Below, piece after piece: positions 32,949 through 43,721 of a stretch of DNA of 50,004 nucleotides; position 1 is the first letter of the stretch, and each line of letters starts with the position of its first letter. This DNA is from Firmicutes bacterium FC7 (lineage in GTDB: Bacteria > Bacillota > Clostridia > Tissierellales > Tissierellaceae), in the NCBI GenBank assembly GCA_022760735.1, contig JAKELU010000003.1, forward strand, positions 35,380 through 85,383. Direction: 5' to 3'. Both the position numbers and the translations under genes were made by a program. Under the pieces are notes generated by a model. It saw only the letters and a list, made by a program, of their open reading frames with translations. It had not been told where the DNA came from and did no database searches.

Positions 32949-32970
32949 TATACTGTAAGGAGTTGTTGCA

Positions 32971-33633
32971 ATGCGTATTGGTATAAACGGAAAAGAGATA
33001 ATAATTCCAGAGACAATCTTAAACAGCATACTTGTAATAACCTTATTATCAATATTGGCAATAGTAGTAAACTATAAAATTAAGAAGGAAAAGGTAGATA
33101 AAGCTCCTTCTAACTTTATAAATTTATTTGAAATTCTAGTTGAGTTTGTAGATGGAATGATAAGAAGCAATATGGGGGAAAACGGTTTGAGTCTTGCTCC
33201 ATTTGTTGCCACAATAATTACTTATTTAGCCCTAAGCAATATATTAGGAATTGTAGGTCTTACACCACCTACAACTGACATAAGCGTTACTTTGACTCTC
33301 GCTATCATGGTATTCTTCATGGTTCAATATACAAGGATTAAAAGTAATGGTGGATTTATTGGATACTTTAAGAGTTTTACTAGACCGATAAGTATAATAA
33401 CTCCAATAAATATTATATCTGATCTTGCTAACCCAATATCAATGGCTTTCCGTTTATTTGGAAACATGATGAGTGGTACATTGATAGTAGCACTATTACA
33501 TGGAACATTAGGTTATTTCTCACCTTTAATAACAACACCACTTCATTTATATTTTGACTTATTTACAGGTTTATTGCAGGCTTATATTTTCATTATCTTA
33601 ACAATGATATTTATAGATGAAGCTAAAGCTTAA
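32971..33633 (+). CDS. atpB: ATP synthase F0 subunit a
   Basis: The stator channel subunit, 220 residues with five or six membrane segments. The essential arginine is seen in ISMAFRLFGNMMSG in the fourth main helix, and FTGLLQAYIFIILTMIFI forms the last helix. Length is on the short side of the family, as in many Clostridia. AAGGAGTTG precedes ATG 32971. Together with subunit c it defines the ion path; the c-subunit residues suggest Na+. Confidence 0.95.
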   Translation: MRIGINGKEIIIPETILNSILVITLLSILAIVVNYKIKKEKVDKAPSNFINLFEILVEFVDGMIRSNMGENGLSLAPFVATIITYLALSNILGIVGLTPPTTDISVTLTLAIMVFFMVQYTRIKSNGGFIGYFKSFTRPISIITPINIISDLANPISMAFRLFGNMMSGTLIVALLHGTLGYFSPLITTPLHLYFDLFTGLLQAYIFIILTMIFIDEAKA

Positions 33634-33654
33634 TAATGAAAGGGGGACCATAAT

Positions 33655-33924
33655 ATGTTACAAGGTATATCAAGTGAAGCATTTATATTAGGATGTTCAG
33701 CAATAGGGGCTAGTATTGCAATCTTAGCAGGAAGTTTAGGCGCATTAGGTCAAGGTATTGCAACAGGAAAAGCCTGTGAAGCAGTAGGGAGACAACCGGA
33801 AGCTTCTGCGGAAATTACTAGGACAATGGTTTTAGGTCAAGCAATAACAGAGACTAACTCTATATATGGTTTGGTAATTGCTATCATATTACTTTTTGTA
33901 CAACCTCTATTAGCAGGGCTATAA
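33655..33924 (+). CDS. atpE: ATP synthase F0 subunit c, Na+-type signature
   Basis: An 89-residue hairpin protein that forms the rotor ring. Helix 1 has the packing motif GALGQGIATG, the loop is RQPEA, and helix 2 carries the ion carboxylate Glu66. Gln33, Glu66, Thr67 and Tyr71 correspond to Gln32, Glu65, Ser66 and Tyr70, residues of the Na+ site in the Ilyobacter tartaricus c ring, with Thr as the common alternative to Ser. This predicts Na+ rather than H+ coupling. GGGGGA precedes ATG 33655. The gene is followed by a strong hairpin before atpF, which may raise its expression over its neighbours. Confidence 0.95.
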   Translation: MLQGISSEAFILGCSAIGASIAILAGSLGALGQGIATGKACEAVGRQPEASAEITRTMVLGQAITETNSIYGLVIAIILLFVQPLLAGL

Positions 33925-33929
33925 AAAAT

Positions 33930-33960
33930 AATTGTGGAATATCATGTATATTCCACAATT
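33930..33960 (+). repeat. Intercistronic hairpin between atpE and atpF
   Basis: AATTGTGGAATAT (33930-33942) pairs perfectly over 13 bases with ATATTCCACAATT (33948-33960) around CATGT. It begins five bases after the atpE stop and ends just before the TGGAGGTG ribosome site of atpF. No T run follows, so transcription can continue. It may stabilise the atpE message or lower atpF expression. Confidence 0.75.
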
Positions 33961-33975
33961 CTGGAGGTGTTTTAT

Positions 33976-34488
33976 ATGGATTTTAATATTAATGTTATAC
34001 CAGATTTACAGAGTATGGTAATTACTGCTATCACTTTGTTGATCTTATATTTGATTTATAAGAAATTCCTATATCTTCCTGTATCTATGTATTTGCAGGA
34101 AAGAAGAAATTATATTCAATCTGAAATTAGTGAAGCAAAAAGTTTAAAGGAACAAGCAATAATGTTAAAGCAAGATCAAGAAGCTTATTTAAATAATGTT
34201 CAACGTCAAGGCCAAGAAATAATAGAAAATGCCAGAAAATTCAGTGAAGAAATGAGGGCAAATATCATAGCCGAGGCTAAGAAGGAAGCTAGAGAAATTA
34301 TTTTAAAGGCTGAAATGGATATAGAAAGACAAAAGAAAGCAGCCCTTGAGGAAATTAAAATTCAATCTATAGATATGGCGATTTTAATTGCTTCTAAGAT
34401 TATGGAGGAACAAATAAACCTTGATAAACAAGAGTTTCTTATTGATAAATTTATTAATGAGGTAGGAACATCAGAATGGCTAAGTTAA
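33976..34488 (+). CDS. atpF: ATP synthase F0 subunit b
   Basis: The peripheral stalk subunit, 170 residues: one N-terminal membrane helix (LQSMVITAITLLILYLIYKK) then a long charged coiled coil rich in Glu, Lys and Ala (ENARKFSEEMRANIIAEAKK). ATG 33976 (MDFNINVIP) is chosen over a longer frame from 33934 because the TGGAGGTG site lies between the two and the longer form would start in the hairpin. It overlaps the atpH start by 13 bases. Confidence 0.93.
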   Translation: MDFNINVIPDLQSMVITAITLLILYLIYKKFLYLPVSMYLQERRNYIQSEISEAKSLKEQAIMLKQDQEAYLNNVQRQGQEIIENARKFSEEMRANIIAEAKKEAREIILKAEMDIERQKKAALEEIKIQSIDMAILIASKIMEEQINLDKQEFLIDKFINEVGTSEWLS

Positions 34489-34976
34489 ATGAAAAGAAAG
34501 ATATCTCTTTGATAAATGATTTCTCAATAGTTGATGCTAGTCTTGAGCTTTTTAAAACAGAAGATTCACAAAAGGAATTAGAACTTGTTAAGGAAATTTT
34601 AGAGAAGGAAACTAAATTCGTTGAACTACTGACAAGTCCTGACATTAGAGAAGATGAAAAGAGGAATTTAATTAATAGTACCTTTAAAAATAATGTATCA
34701 GAGCCAATGTTAAGGTTGTTGAAAAAGATATTTCTTAAATATACAGATGTTGTAACGGTAACAGCTATAACAGCTGTACCAATGAAGGGAGAAGCTCAGG
34801 CAAGGCTTAAGGATACATTAAGCAAGAAGCTTGATAAAGATATAATAATCATTAATGAAGTAGATTCAACTATTATAGGTGGAGTTCTTTTGAAGGTTGG
34901 AGATAAAATTATTGATGGAACTATAGCCAATGAGCTAAATTCCATAAGAAAAACCTTAAAAGAGGTATCATTATAG
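34476..34976 (+). CDS. atpH: ATP synthase F1 subunit delta
   Basis: Links the F1 head to the peripheral stalk, 166 residues. The C-terminal segment IGGVLLKVGDKIIDGTIANEL is the best conserved part of the family and is clear here. The N-terminal region is the expected helical domain. The start at 34476 lies inside the end of atpF, so the two are translationally coupled. Length is close to the family norm of about 175. Confidence 0.92.
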   Translation: MAKLNEKKDISLINDFSIVDASLELFKTEDSQKELELVKEILEKETKFVELLTSPDIREDEKRNLINSTFKNNVSEPMLRLLKKIFLKYTDVVTVTAITAVPMKGEAQARLKDTLSKKLDKDIIIINEVDSTIIGGVLLKVGDKIIDGTIANELNSIRKTLKEVSL

Positions 34977-34993
34977 GAAGCTGAGGTTAGAAG

Positions 34994-36505
34994 ATGTCTT
35001 TTAAATCTAGTGATATAAGTTTATTAATAAAAGAACAAATAAAAAAATATGAAAAAAATATTGGGTTAGTAGATACTGGAACTGTAATTCGAGTGGGGGA
35101 TGGTATTGCCCAAATTGAAGGCTTAGATGCTTGTATGGCTGGAGAGCTCATAGAATTCCCGGGAGGAATCTATGGGATGGCATTAAACCTAGAGCTTGAA
35201 AGTGTTAGCTGTGTGCTTTTGGGTGATGATAGAAATATTAAAGAAGGAGATACTGTAAAGAAGACTGGTAGAATAGTAGAAGTTCCAGTTGGAGAAGAAC
35301 TAATTGGGAGAGTAGTGAATTCCCTAGGCCAGCCTATTGATGGGAAAGGTGATATCAATGCAAGAAAATTTAGGCCAATAGAGAATGCAGCACCTGGTAT
35401 AAATGACAGAAAATCTGTACATGAGCCTCTACAAACTGGAATAAAGGCAATTGATTCCATGTTTCCAATAGGGAGAGGGCAAAGAGAGTTGATTATTGGA
35501 GATAGGCAAACAGGAAAGACTGCTATTGCTATTGATACAATAATAAATCAAAAAAAACAAGATGTAATATGTATTTATGTTGCCATAGGGCAAAAGAGAT
35601 CAACTGTTGCTCAATTAGTTGAGGTATTAAAACAGCACGAAGCAATGGATTATACCATTGTAGTTTCCTCTACTGCTAGTGAATCACCTGCTTTACAATA
35701 TATAGCACCATATGCAGGAGTTACTATGGCAGAGGAATTTATGTACAAGGGTAAAGATGTATTAATTATATACGATGATTTATCAAAGCATGCTGTTGCA
35801 TATAGAACATTGTCTTTGTTACTTAGAAGAGCACCAGGTAGGGAAGCATATCCTGGAGATGTATTCTACTTGCACTCGAGACTGTTGGAAAGAGCAGCAA
35901 AGTTAAATGAAGAACATGGTGGTGGTTCAATAACAGCTCTACCAATTATTGAAACCTTAGATGGAGATATATCAGCTTATATCCCAACAAATGTTATATC
36001 AATAACTGATGGCCAGATTTTCCTAGAAACTGACTTGTTTTTTGAAGGGCAGAGACCTGCCATAAATACAGGACTTTCTGTATCGAGAGTTGGAAGTTCT
36101 GCTCAGATAAAAGCTATGAAAAAAGTTGCAGGTAGACTAAAGTTAGACCTTGCACAGTATAGGGAGTTGGCAGCATTTGCTCAATTTGGTTCTGAATTAG
36201 ATAAGGATACTAGGGAAAGACTTGATCAAGGTGAAAGGATTATGGAAATCCTAAAGCAACCTCAATACTCAACTATGAATGTAGAATATCAAGTAATCAT
36301 ACTTTATGCTGTTATAAATAAATATCTATTGGATATACCCGTAAATATGGTAAGGAAATTTGAAAAAGAATTTATAAAGTTTGTTGAGGGGAATTTTCCA
36401 GATATATTGTTTAGTATAAGAGAAACGAAGGATTTAACTGAGGGAACAGAAGAAAAATTGGTATTAGCCATAAAAGAATTCAAAAAACTATTTAGCTTTA
36501 CCTAA
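34994..36505 (+). CDS. atpA: ATP synthase F1 subunit alpha
   Basis: Non-catalytic nucleotide-binding head subunit, 503 residues, normal length. The P-loop is [11 protein letters not shown], followed by [17 protein letters not shown]; the alpha-specific signature [17 protein letters not shown] is present, with the conserved arginine that reaches the catalytic site in SVSR. GAGG lies before ATG 34994. It sits 17 bases after atpH. Confidence 0.97.
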   Translation: MSFKSSDISLLIKEQIKKYEKNIGLVDTGTVIRVGDGIAQIEGLDACMAGELIEFPGGIYGMALNLELESVSCVLLGDDRNIKEGDTVKKTGRIVEVPVGEELIGRVVNSLGQPIDGKGDINARKFRPIENAAPGINDRKSVHEPLQTGIKAIDSMFPIGRGQRELIIGDRQTGKTAIAIDTIINQKKQDVICIYVAIGQKRSTVAQLVEVLKQHEAMDYTIVVSSTASESPALQYIAPYAGVTMAEEFMYKGKDVLIIYDDLSKHAVAYRTLSLLLRRAPGREAYPGDVFYLHSRLLERAAKLNEEHGGGSITALPIIETLDGDISAYIPTNVISITDGQIFLETDLFFEGQRPAINTGLSVSRVGSSAQIKAMKKVAGRLKLDLAQYRELAAFAQFGSELDKDTRERLDQGERIMEILKQPQYSTMNVEYQVIILYAVINKYLLDIPVNMVRKFEKEFIKFVEGNFPDILFSIRETKDLTEGTEEKLVLAIKEFKKLFSFT

Positions 36506-36522
36506 AGTAAGGCGGTGAAAAT

Positions 36523-38785
<2,263 letters not shown>

Positions 38786-38790
38786 TAAAT

Positions 38791-39204
38791 ATGAGTTTAT
38801 TCCATCTGAATATAGTTACTCCTGAAAGACAATTTTTCTCTGAAGATGTTTCTAAAGTTATTGTCAGAGGAGTTGAAGGGGAATTAGCAATACTAAAGAA
38901 TAAGTCCCCTATAATCACACCATTAAAAATGGGGATAATTAAGATTTACCATGAAGATAAAGTTCTAATAGCTGCAATAGATGATGGCTATATTAGTGTA
39001 GAAGACAATTATGCAATTGTAGTTACTAAAAGTGCAGAATGGCCGTATGAAATAGATTTAGAGGAAGCCTTAGAAGAAAAGAGGAAAGCTGAAGAAGCCC
39101 TATCTAGGGATCATGGTGTAGATGTAGTACAAGCTCAAACAGCTTTAAGGCGAGCAATAAATAGAATAGAAGTGTCAGAACTTCATAAAAAGATAGACCA
39201 GTAA
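38791..39204 (+). CDS. atpC: ATP synthase F1 subunit epsilon
   Basis: Regulatory subunit bound to the shaft, 137 residues: an N-terminal beta-sandwich (HLNIVTPERQFFSEDV, GVEGELAILKNKSPIITPL) and two C-terminal helices (ALEEKRKAEEALSR; AQTALRRAINRIEVS). ATG 38791 is chosen over GTG 38782, because the ribosome site GTGGAG at the end of atpD would overlap the latter. It is the last gene of the operon and a terminator follows. Confidence 0.94.
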   Translation: MSLFHLNIVTPERQFFSEDVSKVIVRGVEGELAILKNKSPIITPLKMGIIKIYHEDKVLIAAIDDGYISVEDNYAIVVTKSAEWPYEIDLEEALEEKRKAEEALSRDHGVDVVQAQTALRRAINRIEVSELHKKIDQ

Positions 39205-39253
39205 AATTAAATATACTATACTTTTTAAAGTAATTCTAAACTATATATAATAT

Positions 39254-39290
39254 AAAAGGCAATCATTATAAAATGACTGCCTTTTATTGC
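39254..39290 (+). terminator. Intrinsic terminator of the ATP synthase operon
   Basis: AAAAGGCA (39254-39261) pairs with TGCCTTTT (39278-39285), with further pairing of ATCATT and AATGA inside. The 3' arm ends in T residues, and a looser T-rich tract follows. It lies about 50 bases after atpC. Confidence 0.75.
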
Positions 39291-39355
39291 TATTTTTAGC
39301 TTAATTGTTATTTTAAGAAAAGTGTATCGTTCATAATAAAATTTTAACCAAAATA

Positions 39356-39985
39356 TCACGCCCTTGATTTTCTCTTTAAAGCGTCTCTTAATCTGCTTTC
39401 TTCTCTTGTCCTTATTCTTTTGAAATTTGGAATATGCTTATACATACTTTGCAATGCTATAAAAATTGCAATTAATACACAAGCAGTACCAAAACCAAGA
39501 TAAATAGTAGCAATTATAAAGAAAGTGACTAAAGCCATAGTTCCCAAGGCGATATAATCAGTAGCGAATGTTATAATTAATATTATTAAAAATCCTATAA
39601 TTCCAACTCTATAGTCTATACCAAATAACATGCCCAAAGTAGATGCTGTACCTTTTCCGCCTTTAAACTGCATGAAAAATGGATAGTTATGTCCTAGAAT
39701 AACTCCAGCACCGTTCAGATATAAGCTAAACATATTATCTTCTAAAAAGGCGATCTTGATAAAATATCTTATAATTAACAATGAAACAATTGCCTTTAGT
39801 ATATCAAGAAGCGCAACTGCAACTCCCATCTTCCAACCAAAAGCACTAACGGTGTTAGAAGCTCCTGCGTTTCCAAAACCAAGTGTTCTTATATCAACTT
39901 TTTTAATGCCCTTGCTAAGAAAATAGGACCATTGTAAGCATCCCATTAAATATCCAATGACTAAAACAAGAAGCAATTTATACAC
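39356..39985 (-). CDS. plsY: Glycerol-3-phosphate acyltransferase PlsY
   Basis: Membrane enzyme that moves an acyl group from acyl-phosphate to glycerol-3-phosphate, the first step of phospholipid synthesis. The 209-residue protein has five to six membrane segments. The three family motifs are visible: GFGNAGASNTVSAFGWK (with Asn), GHNYPFFMQFKGGKGTAS, and a later VTFFIIAT region. The N-terminal motif GCLQWSYFLSK differs from the usual G-S-I-P-xG start, so it may be a second, divergent copy. Translation begins at GTG 39985 with TGGAGGTGA upstream. The C-terminus is basic. Confidence 0.87.
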   Translation of the reverse strand: MYKLLLVLVIGYLMGCLQWSYFLSKGIKKVDIRTLGFGNAGASNTVSAFGWKMGVAVALLDILKAIVSLLIIRYFIKIAFLEDNMFSLYLNGAGVILGHNYPFFMQFKGGKGTASTLGMLFGIDYRVGIIGFLIILIITFATDYIALGTMALVTFFIIATIYLGFGTACVLIAIFIALQSMYKHIPNFKRIRTREESRLRDALKRKSRA

Positions 39986-40082
39986 TTTTTCACCTCCAAT
40001 AAATTAAGTTCTATAATTTAACTGAATTATTAAAATACATGCTTAATTATATGACAATAGATTAATGTTGTAAACTAAAAAA

Positions 40083-40103
40083 GCAGCAACCCGCTGCCTT
40101 TTT
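40083..40103 (-). terminator. Terminator of the lipoprotein gene
   Basis: On the minus strand, GGCAGC pairs with GCTGC around GGGTT and a run of six T follows. It lies just beyond the stop codon at 40102. Confidence 0.75.
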
Positions 40104-40656
40104 AGTATCCGTAGGAGGTCTTTATTAGATTAACATTTCCTGAGACTTCATAAGGTATTCTTTTTATAAAACTTTCTCTATCTAAGTCATATCGATATAC
40201 TGTAAGTGTTAAACTTGCAGTTCTTCCATCAACAGTTGCAATATGAAAGTCGTCATCTACGGTATATATAAAGAAATCTATATTTCCTAATTGAACATAA
40301 TCGTCTAATAAAACATAATCCTTATCAGTATCATGGACGATAAATATCCAGTTTTGCCCATCATCCCAGGCAATTTCGCCATCGGGACCTCTTCCTGCAT
40401 CAGTATACATAGCAATTCTCTCTTGATTGCCATCTTTATCGAAGTCAAAATAATATTCATCTAGTAAAGTTAAATTTTCAGTATCAACTTTATCTGATGA
40501 AGTAATTTCAACTTCCTCAATCTGATCATTATCCTTACCATTTTGCATAGGTTGATCAATAGGTTTTGGTTCTTCAATTGGATCTTGATCTTTTGTACAC
40601 CCAATTGAAATAATTAATAAGCTTGTTATAAGTGTATATAATATTAATTTTTTCAT
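40102..40656 (-). CDS. Predicted lipoprotein of unknown function
   Basis: A 184-residue exported protein: Lys-Lys start, hydrophobic core and lipobox ISIGC with the lipid-bearing cysteine at about residue 20. An acidic, Pro-rich tether follows (DPIEEPKPIDQP), then a beta-rich domain with EYYFDFDKDGNQERIAMYTD, which resembles a repeat-type beta-propeller or VCBS/FG-GAP-like calcium loop (DFDKDGNQE). I recognise no specific family. AAGGAG precedes ATG 40656. It stands alone. Confidence 0.75.
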   Translation of the reverse strand: MKKLILYTLITSLLIISIGCTKDQDPIEEPKPIDQPMQNGKDNDQIEEVEITSSDKVDTENLTLLDEYYFDFDKDGNQERIAMYTDAGRGPDGEIAWDDGQNWIFIVHDTDKDYVLLDDYVQLGNIDFFIYTVDDDFHIATVDGRTASLTLTVYRYDLDRESFIKRIPYEVSGNVNLIKTSYGY

Positions 40657-40752
40657 TTCCTATTCTCCTTAAATATATTATATCATTTATTCTTGCCAAC
40701 AAGTTAAGGAATAGTTACAATGTAAAAAATTTCTAATAATATTTTTAAATTT

Positions 40753-40766
40753 TTGATTTAGGTCAA
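40753..40766. promoter_or_regulatory. FNR-box-like site
   Basis: TTGATTTAGGTCAA matches the FNR consensus TTGAT-N4-ATCAA at nine of ten positions; the wider dyad TTTGA-N6-TCAAA spans 40752-40767. It lies about 106 bases upstream of the likely transcription start. Confidence 0.5.
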
Positions 40767-40858
40767 AGATTATAAATTTTAATAGCCATATAATTTAATT
40801 AAGCTTAATAAATGAAACAGCTAATGACAAGAATAGTTTATGTGAGATTAATGTATAA

Positions 40859-40873
40859 TTTGAACCATTCAAA
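40859..40873. promoter_or_regulatory. Palindrome abutting the -10 of the regulator promoter
   Basis: TTTGAA-CCA-TTCAAA is a perfect dyad directly after TATAAT (40854-40859), covering the predicted transcription start. A protein bound there would block initiation, so autorepression is possible. Confidence 0.45.
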
Positions 40874-41016
40874 AATACATGAAAAATGCAGAAATATTTA
40901 CAGTTCAGAGAATTAAATTTAAATATCTGGGTAAAGAAATAGTATATGATTAAGCAATTTATCGATGAATAATATTTTGTTAGTTATTCAGAGGCAGATT
41001 AAAATGGGGGTATAAA

Positions 41017-41700
41017 ATGAGCTGTAGTGAAAATTGTTCACATCATTCTGATAAGAATTGTATTGAAATAGTTCCGATCTTTAGTAATCTTACATTTGAT
41101 GAGATGATGGAGGTTGCCTCTATTACAACATCTAGGACATATGAAAAGGGAGAATTTGTGTATACCCAAGGGGATGTAGGAGAGAAACTTTATGTAATCC
41201 ATAAGGGAAGAGTAAAGATTACCAGAATTAGCTCAAATGGTAAAGAACAAGTTATTAGAGTCGTTGGTCCTGGAGAATTCATGGGAGAGCTTTCTCTATT
41301 TAGTTCATTACCAATGACAGATAATGGTGAAGTTCTTGAAAAAACTAGCCTTTGTATAATAGAAGGCAAAGAATTAAAAAAGATTATGATTAAGTATCCA
41401 ACAATTGCATTTAAGGTAATGGAGGAGCTTAGTCAAAGATTGGAAAGAGCGGAAAATTTAATAGAAGATATAAACTTACACTCAGTTGAAACAAGATTAG
41501 CCCAAGGTCTAATAAAGATGGCAAATAAAAATAATGAAGTAATTTTAAATATGACAAAAGGTGATTTTGCCTCCCAATTGGGAATGAGTCAGGAAACACT
41601 AAGTAGAAAACTTAGCTCATTTCAGGAGCAGGGGCTTATAAAGCAGGTAGGTAATAGAAAAATAGTATTACTAGACTTAGAAGGTCTGGAGACAATATAA
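41017..41700 (+). CDS. CRP/FNR-family regulator with FNR-like cysteines
   Basis: A 227-residue regulator. The cyclic-nucleotide-type barrel is at about residues 20-130 (EKGEFVYTQGDVGEKLYVIHKG, GEFMGELSLF), followed by a long dimer helix and a winged helix-turn-helix. Cys3, Cys7 and Cys15 near the N-terminus plus Cys113 resemble the four [4Fe-4S] ligands of E. coli FNR (20, 23, 29, 122) in order and distance. The recognition helix reads SQETLSRKL, keeping the Glu, Ser and Arg with which FNR reads TTGAT. It heads an operon with hemerythrin and flavodiiron genes, so it likely senses oxygen or NO. Fe-S binding is inferred. Confidence 0.88.
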   Translation: MSCSENCSHHSDKNCIEIVPIFSNLTFDEMMEVASITTSRTYEKGEFVYTQGDVGEKLYVIHKGRVKITRISSNGKEQVIRVVGPGEFMGELSLFSSLPMTDNGEVLEKTSLCIIEGKELKKIMIKYPTIAFKVMEELSQRLERAENLIEDINLHSVETRLAQGLIKMANKNNEVILNMTKGDFASQLGMSQETLSRKLSSFQEQGLIKQVGNRKIVLLDLEGLETI

Positions 41701-41728
41701 GAACAAAAGATTTTTGGAGGTGATGAGT

Positions 41729-42283
41729 TTGGAATCTATTAAGATAATGGTTGAAGAGCATGCTAATGTTAGACGTATGCTAAAAGTTATCAGAAGAATA
41801 TGTTATAGAGTACTTACTGAAGGTGATTATGACATAGATGATTTTACAAGAATTATAGATTTTGTTAGAACTTATACTGACAAACTACATCATGGCAAGG
41901 AGGAGGATATTCTCTTTAAAACCATGGAGGAAGAACTTGAAAGGTTAGCAAAATCAGGAGCAATTAAAGGTATGTACATTGAACATGACAACGGACGTTT
42001 ATACATGGCTAATCTTGAAAAGGGAGTTGCAAAGTTTAAGGAAGGCGATGATGAGGCTAGACTTGATATAATAGCAAATTCCATATGCTATGCAGATTTA
42101 CTAGACAGACATATAGAAAAAGAAAATACAGCGATGTATAACTTTGCAGAAAGAATGCTATCAAATGAAAGTAAGGAATTTATTGAGAATGAAGCTAAGA
42201 AGATAGATGAACAAGCTAATAAGGATGGCATACAGGAAAAATATCTAAATCTTCTAAGTGAACTAGAGAAAAAGTATTGCTAA
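41729..42283 (+). CDS. Hemerythrin-like (HHE) domain protein
   Basis: A 184-residue all-helical protein binding a non-haem di-iron centre. Candidate ligands are His in VEEHANVRR, the His pair and Glu in KLHHGKEEDI, His-Asp in YIEHDNGR and His-Glu in LDRHIEKENTA, as in the HHE family. The best ribosome site, TGGAGGTGATG, fits TTG 41729 at eight bases; ATG 41723 would be only two bases from it and TTG 41714 overlaps it, so TTG 41729 is chosen. The gene lies between the FNR-like regulator and the flavodiiron protein. Oxygen or NO binding, or iron-sulfur repair, are the likely roles. Confidence 0.88.
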   Translation: MESIKIMVEEHANVRRMLKVIRRICYRVLTEGDYDIDDFTRIIDFVRTYTDKLHHGKEEDILFKTMEEELERLAKSGAIKGMYIEHDNGRLYMANLEKGVAKFKEGDDEARLDIIANSICYADLLDRHIEKENTAMYNFAERMLSNESKEFIENEAKKIDEQANKDGIQEKYLNLLSELEKKYC

Positions 42284-42307
42284 ATTTCATTTTAAGGAGG
42301 AGTTTAA

Positions 42308-43495
42308 ATGAGCTTTAAATTAACTGATAAGGTAACATGGGTAGGAAAGATTGACTGGGAGTTAAGAACATTCCACGGAGAAGAATATTCAACTGATAGA
42401 GGTTCATCCTATAATTCATATTTAATAAGAGATAAGAAGACTGTTTTGATTGATACAGTTTGGATTCCATTTGCAGAGGAATTCGTTGAAAATTTAAAGA
42501 AAGAAATTGACTTGAATGAAATCGACTATATAATTGCACAACATAGTGAGGTTGACCACAGTGGTGCTTTACCATTACTTATGAAGGAAATACCAAATAC
42601 ACCAATTTACTGCACAGCTAACGGTGCTAAAATATTAAAAGGACATTATCATGAGGATTGGAACTTTGTAGAAGTTAAAACTGGAGATACATTGGATATA
42701 GGTGAATCTACTTTAACATTCGTTGAAGCAAGAATGCTTCACTGGCCTGACAGTATGATGACATATATGAGTGGAGATAACATATTGTTCAGTAACGATG
42801 CATTTGGTCAACATCTTGCTTCTGAACAAATGTTTAATGACCTAGTAGATCAAGCAGAACTATATCAAGAAAGTATTAAGTACTATGCTAATATACTTAC
42901 ACCATTCAGCCCATTAGTAACTAAGAAAATTGAAGAGGTTTTAAGCTTTAATCTTCCATTAAATATGATAGCAACTTCTCATGGAATTATATGGAGAGAT
43001 AATCCTGTTCAAGCAGTAGAAAATTACTTGAAATGGGCAAATGACTATCAAGAAAATCAAATAACAATAGTTTATGACACTATGTGGAATGGTACAAGAA
43101 GAATGGCAGAAGCTATAGCTGAGGGAATAAAATCAGTAGATAAAGATGTAGTTGTTAAACTATATAATGCTGCAAAGACTGATAAAAATGATATAATCAC
43201 AGAATTATTTAAATCAAAGGCATTTCTATTCGGTAGCGCAACAGTTAATAAGAGCATAATGCATGCTACATCAGGTATATTAGAAATGATTAGAGGAATT
43301 GGATTCAAGAAAAAGAAGGCAGCAGCATTTGGGGCATATGGATGGTCAGGTGAAAATGTAGCTATATTAGAAGAAAAACTAAAAGCAGCTAAAATTGAGA
43401 TTGTTCAGGACGGACTAAAAGTTTTATGGAATCCTGATGAAGATGCCATGGAAGCTTGCAGAGAATTCGGAAAGAGCTTCGTAGAAAAACTATAA
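42308..43495 (+). CDS. Flavodiiron protein, class A (oxygen/NO reductase)
   Basis: Reduces O2 to water, or NO to N2O, protecting anaerobes. The 395-residue protein has an N-terminal beta-lactamase-like di-iron domain with HSEVDHSGALP (H-x-E-x-D-H), the later metal ligands in MLHWPDSMMTY and SNDAFGQH, and a histidine in TSHGIIWR. From about residue 255 a flavodoxin domain follows, with the FMN loop TMWNGTRRMAEAI. No rubredoxin domain is attached, so this is class A. AAGGAGGAG precedes ATG 42308. Last gene of the regulator-hemerythrin operon. Confidence 0.95.
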   Translation: MSFKLTDKVTWVGKIDWELRTFHGEEYSTDRGSSYNSYLIRDKKTVLIDTVWIPFAEEFVENLKKEIDLNEIDYIIAQHSEVDHSGALPLLMKEIPNTPIYCTANGAKILKGHYHEDWNFVEVKTGDTLDIGESTLTFVEARMLHWPDSMMTYMSGDNILFSNDAFGQHLASEQMFNDLVDQAELYQESIKYYANILTPFSPLVTKKIEEVLSFNLPLNMIATSHGIIWRDNPVQAVENYLKWANDYQENQITIVYDTMWNGTRRMAEAIAEGIKSVDKDVVVKLYNAAKTDKNDIITELFKSKAFLFGSATVNKSIMHATSGILEMIRGIGFKKKKAAAFGAYGWSGENVAILEEKLKAAKIEIVQDGLKVLWNPDEDAMEACREFGKSFVEKL

Positions 43496-43573
43496 TAAAT
43501 CAATGGTAGTTAGATAATGTGGTAAAATTAGTTTAACCATCTCCTAATGTAGATAAATTTATCGGAATCAAAT

Positions 43574-43623
43574 AAAAAGACCATGAAGGTTTATTCTTTG
43601 AATATAATCTTCATGGTCTTTTT
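43574..43623 (+). terminator. Intrinsic terminator after the flavodiiron gene
   Basis: AAAAAGACCATGAAG (43574-43588) pairs perfectly over 15 bases with CTTCATGGTCTTTTT (43609-43623); the loop is 20 bases. It ends in T residues. Confidence 0.85.
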
Positions 43624-43655
43624 ATTATTCGTAGCAATTATCAAAATATTTTTTA

Positions 43656-43684
43656 TTGAACTTGCTTTATCTAGAGATTATAAT
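43656..43684 (+). promoter_or_regulatory. Sigma-A promoter of the AbrB-like gene
   Basis: TTGAAC (43656-43661), a 17-base spacer and a perfect TATAAT (43679-43684), about 38 bases before the ATG at 43722. Confidence 0.75.
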
Positions 43685-43721
43685 ACTATGTTATAGACAA
43701 ATTTAATAAGGAATTGATAAA

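Larger units (their letters stand above)
40657..41016. promoter_or_regulatory. 360-base divergent intergenic region with regulator-binding candidates
   Basis: No gene is seen here. It separates the lipoprotein (minus) from the FNR-like regulator (plus). It contains an FNR-box-like site at 40753-40766, a -10 TATAAT at 40854-40859 without a good -35, and a palindrome at 40859-40873. The leader before the regulator gene would be about 150 bases. Confidence 0.5.
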
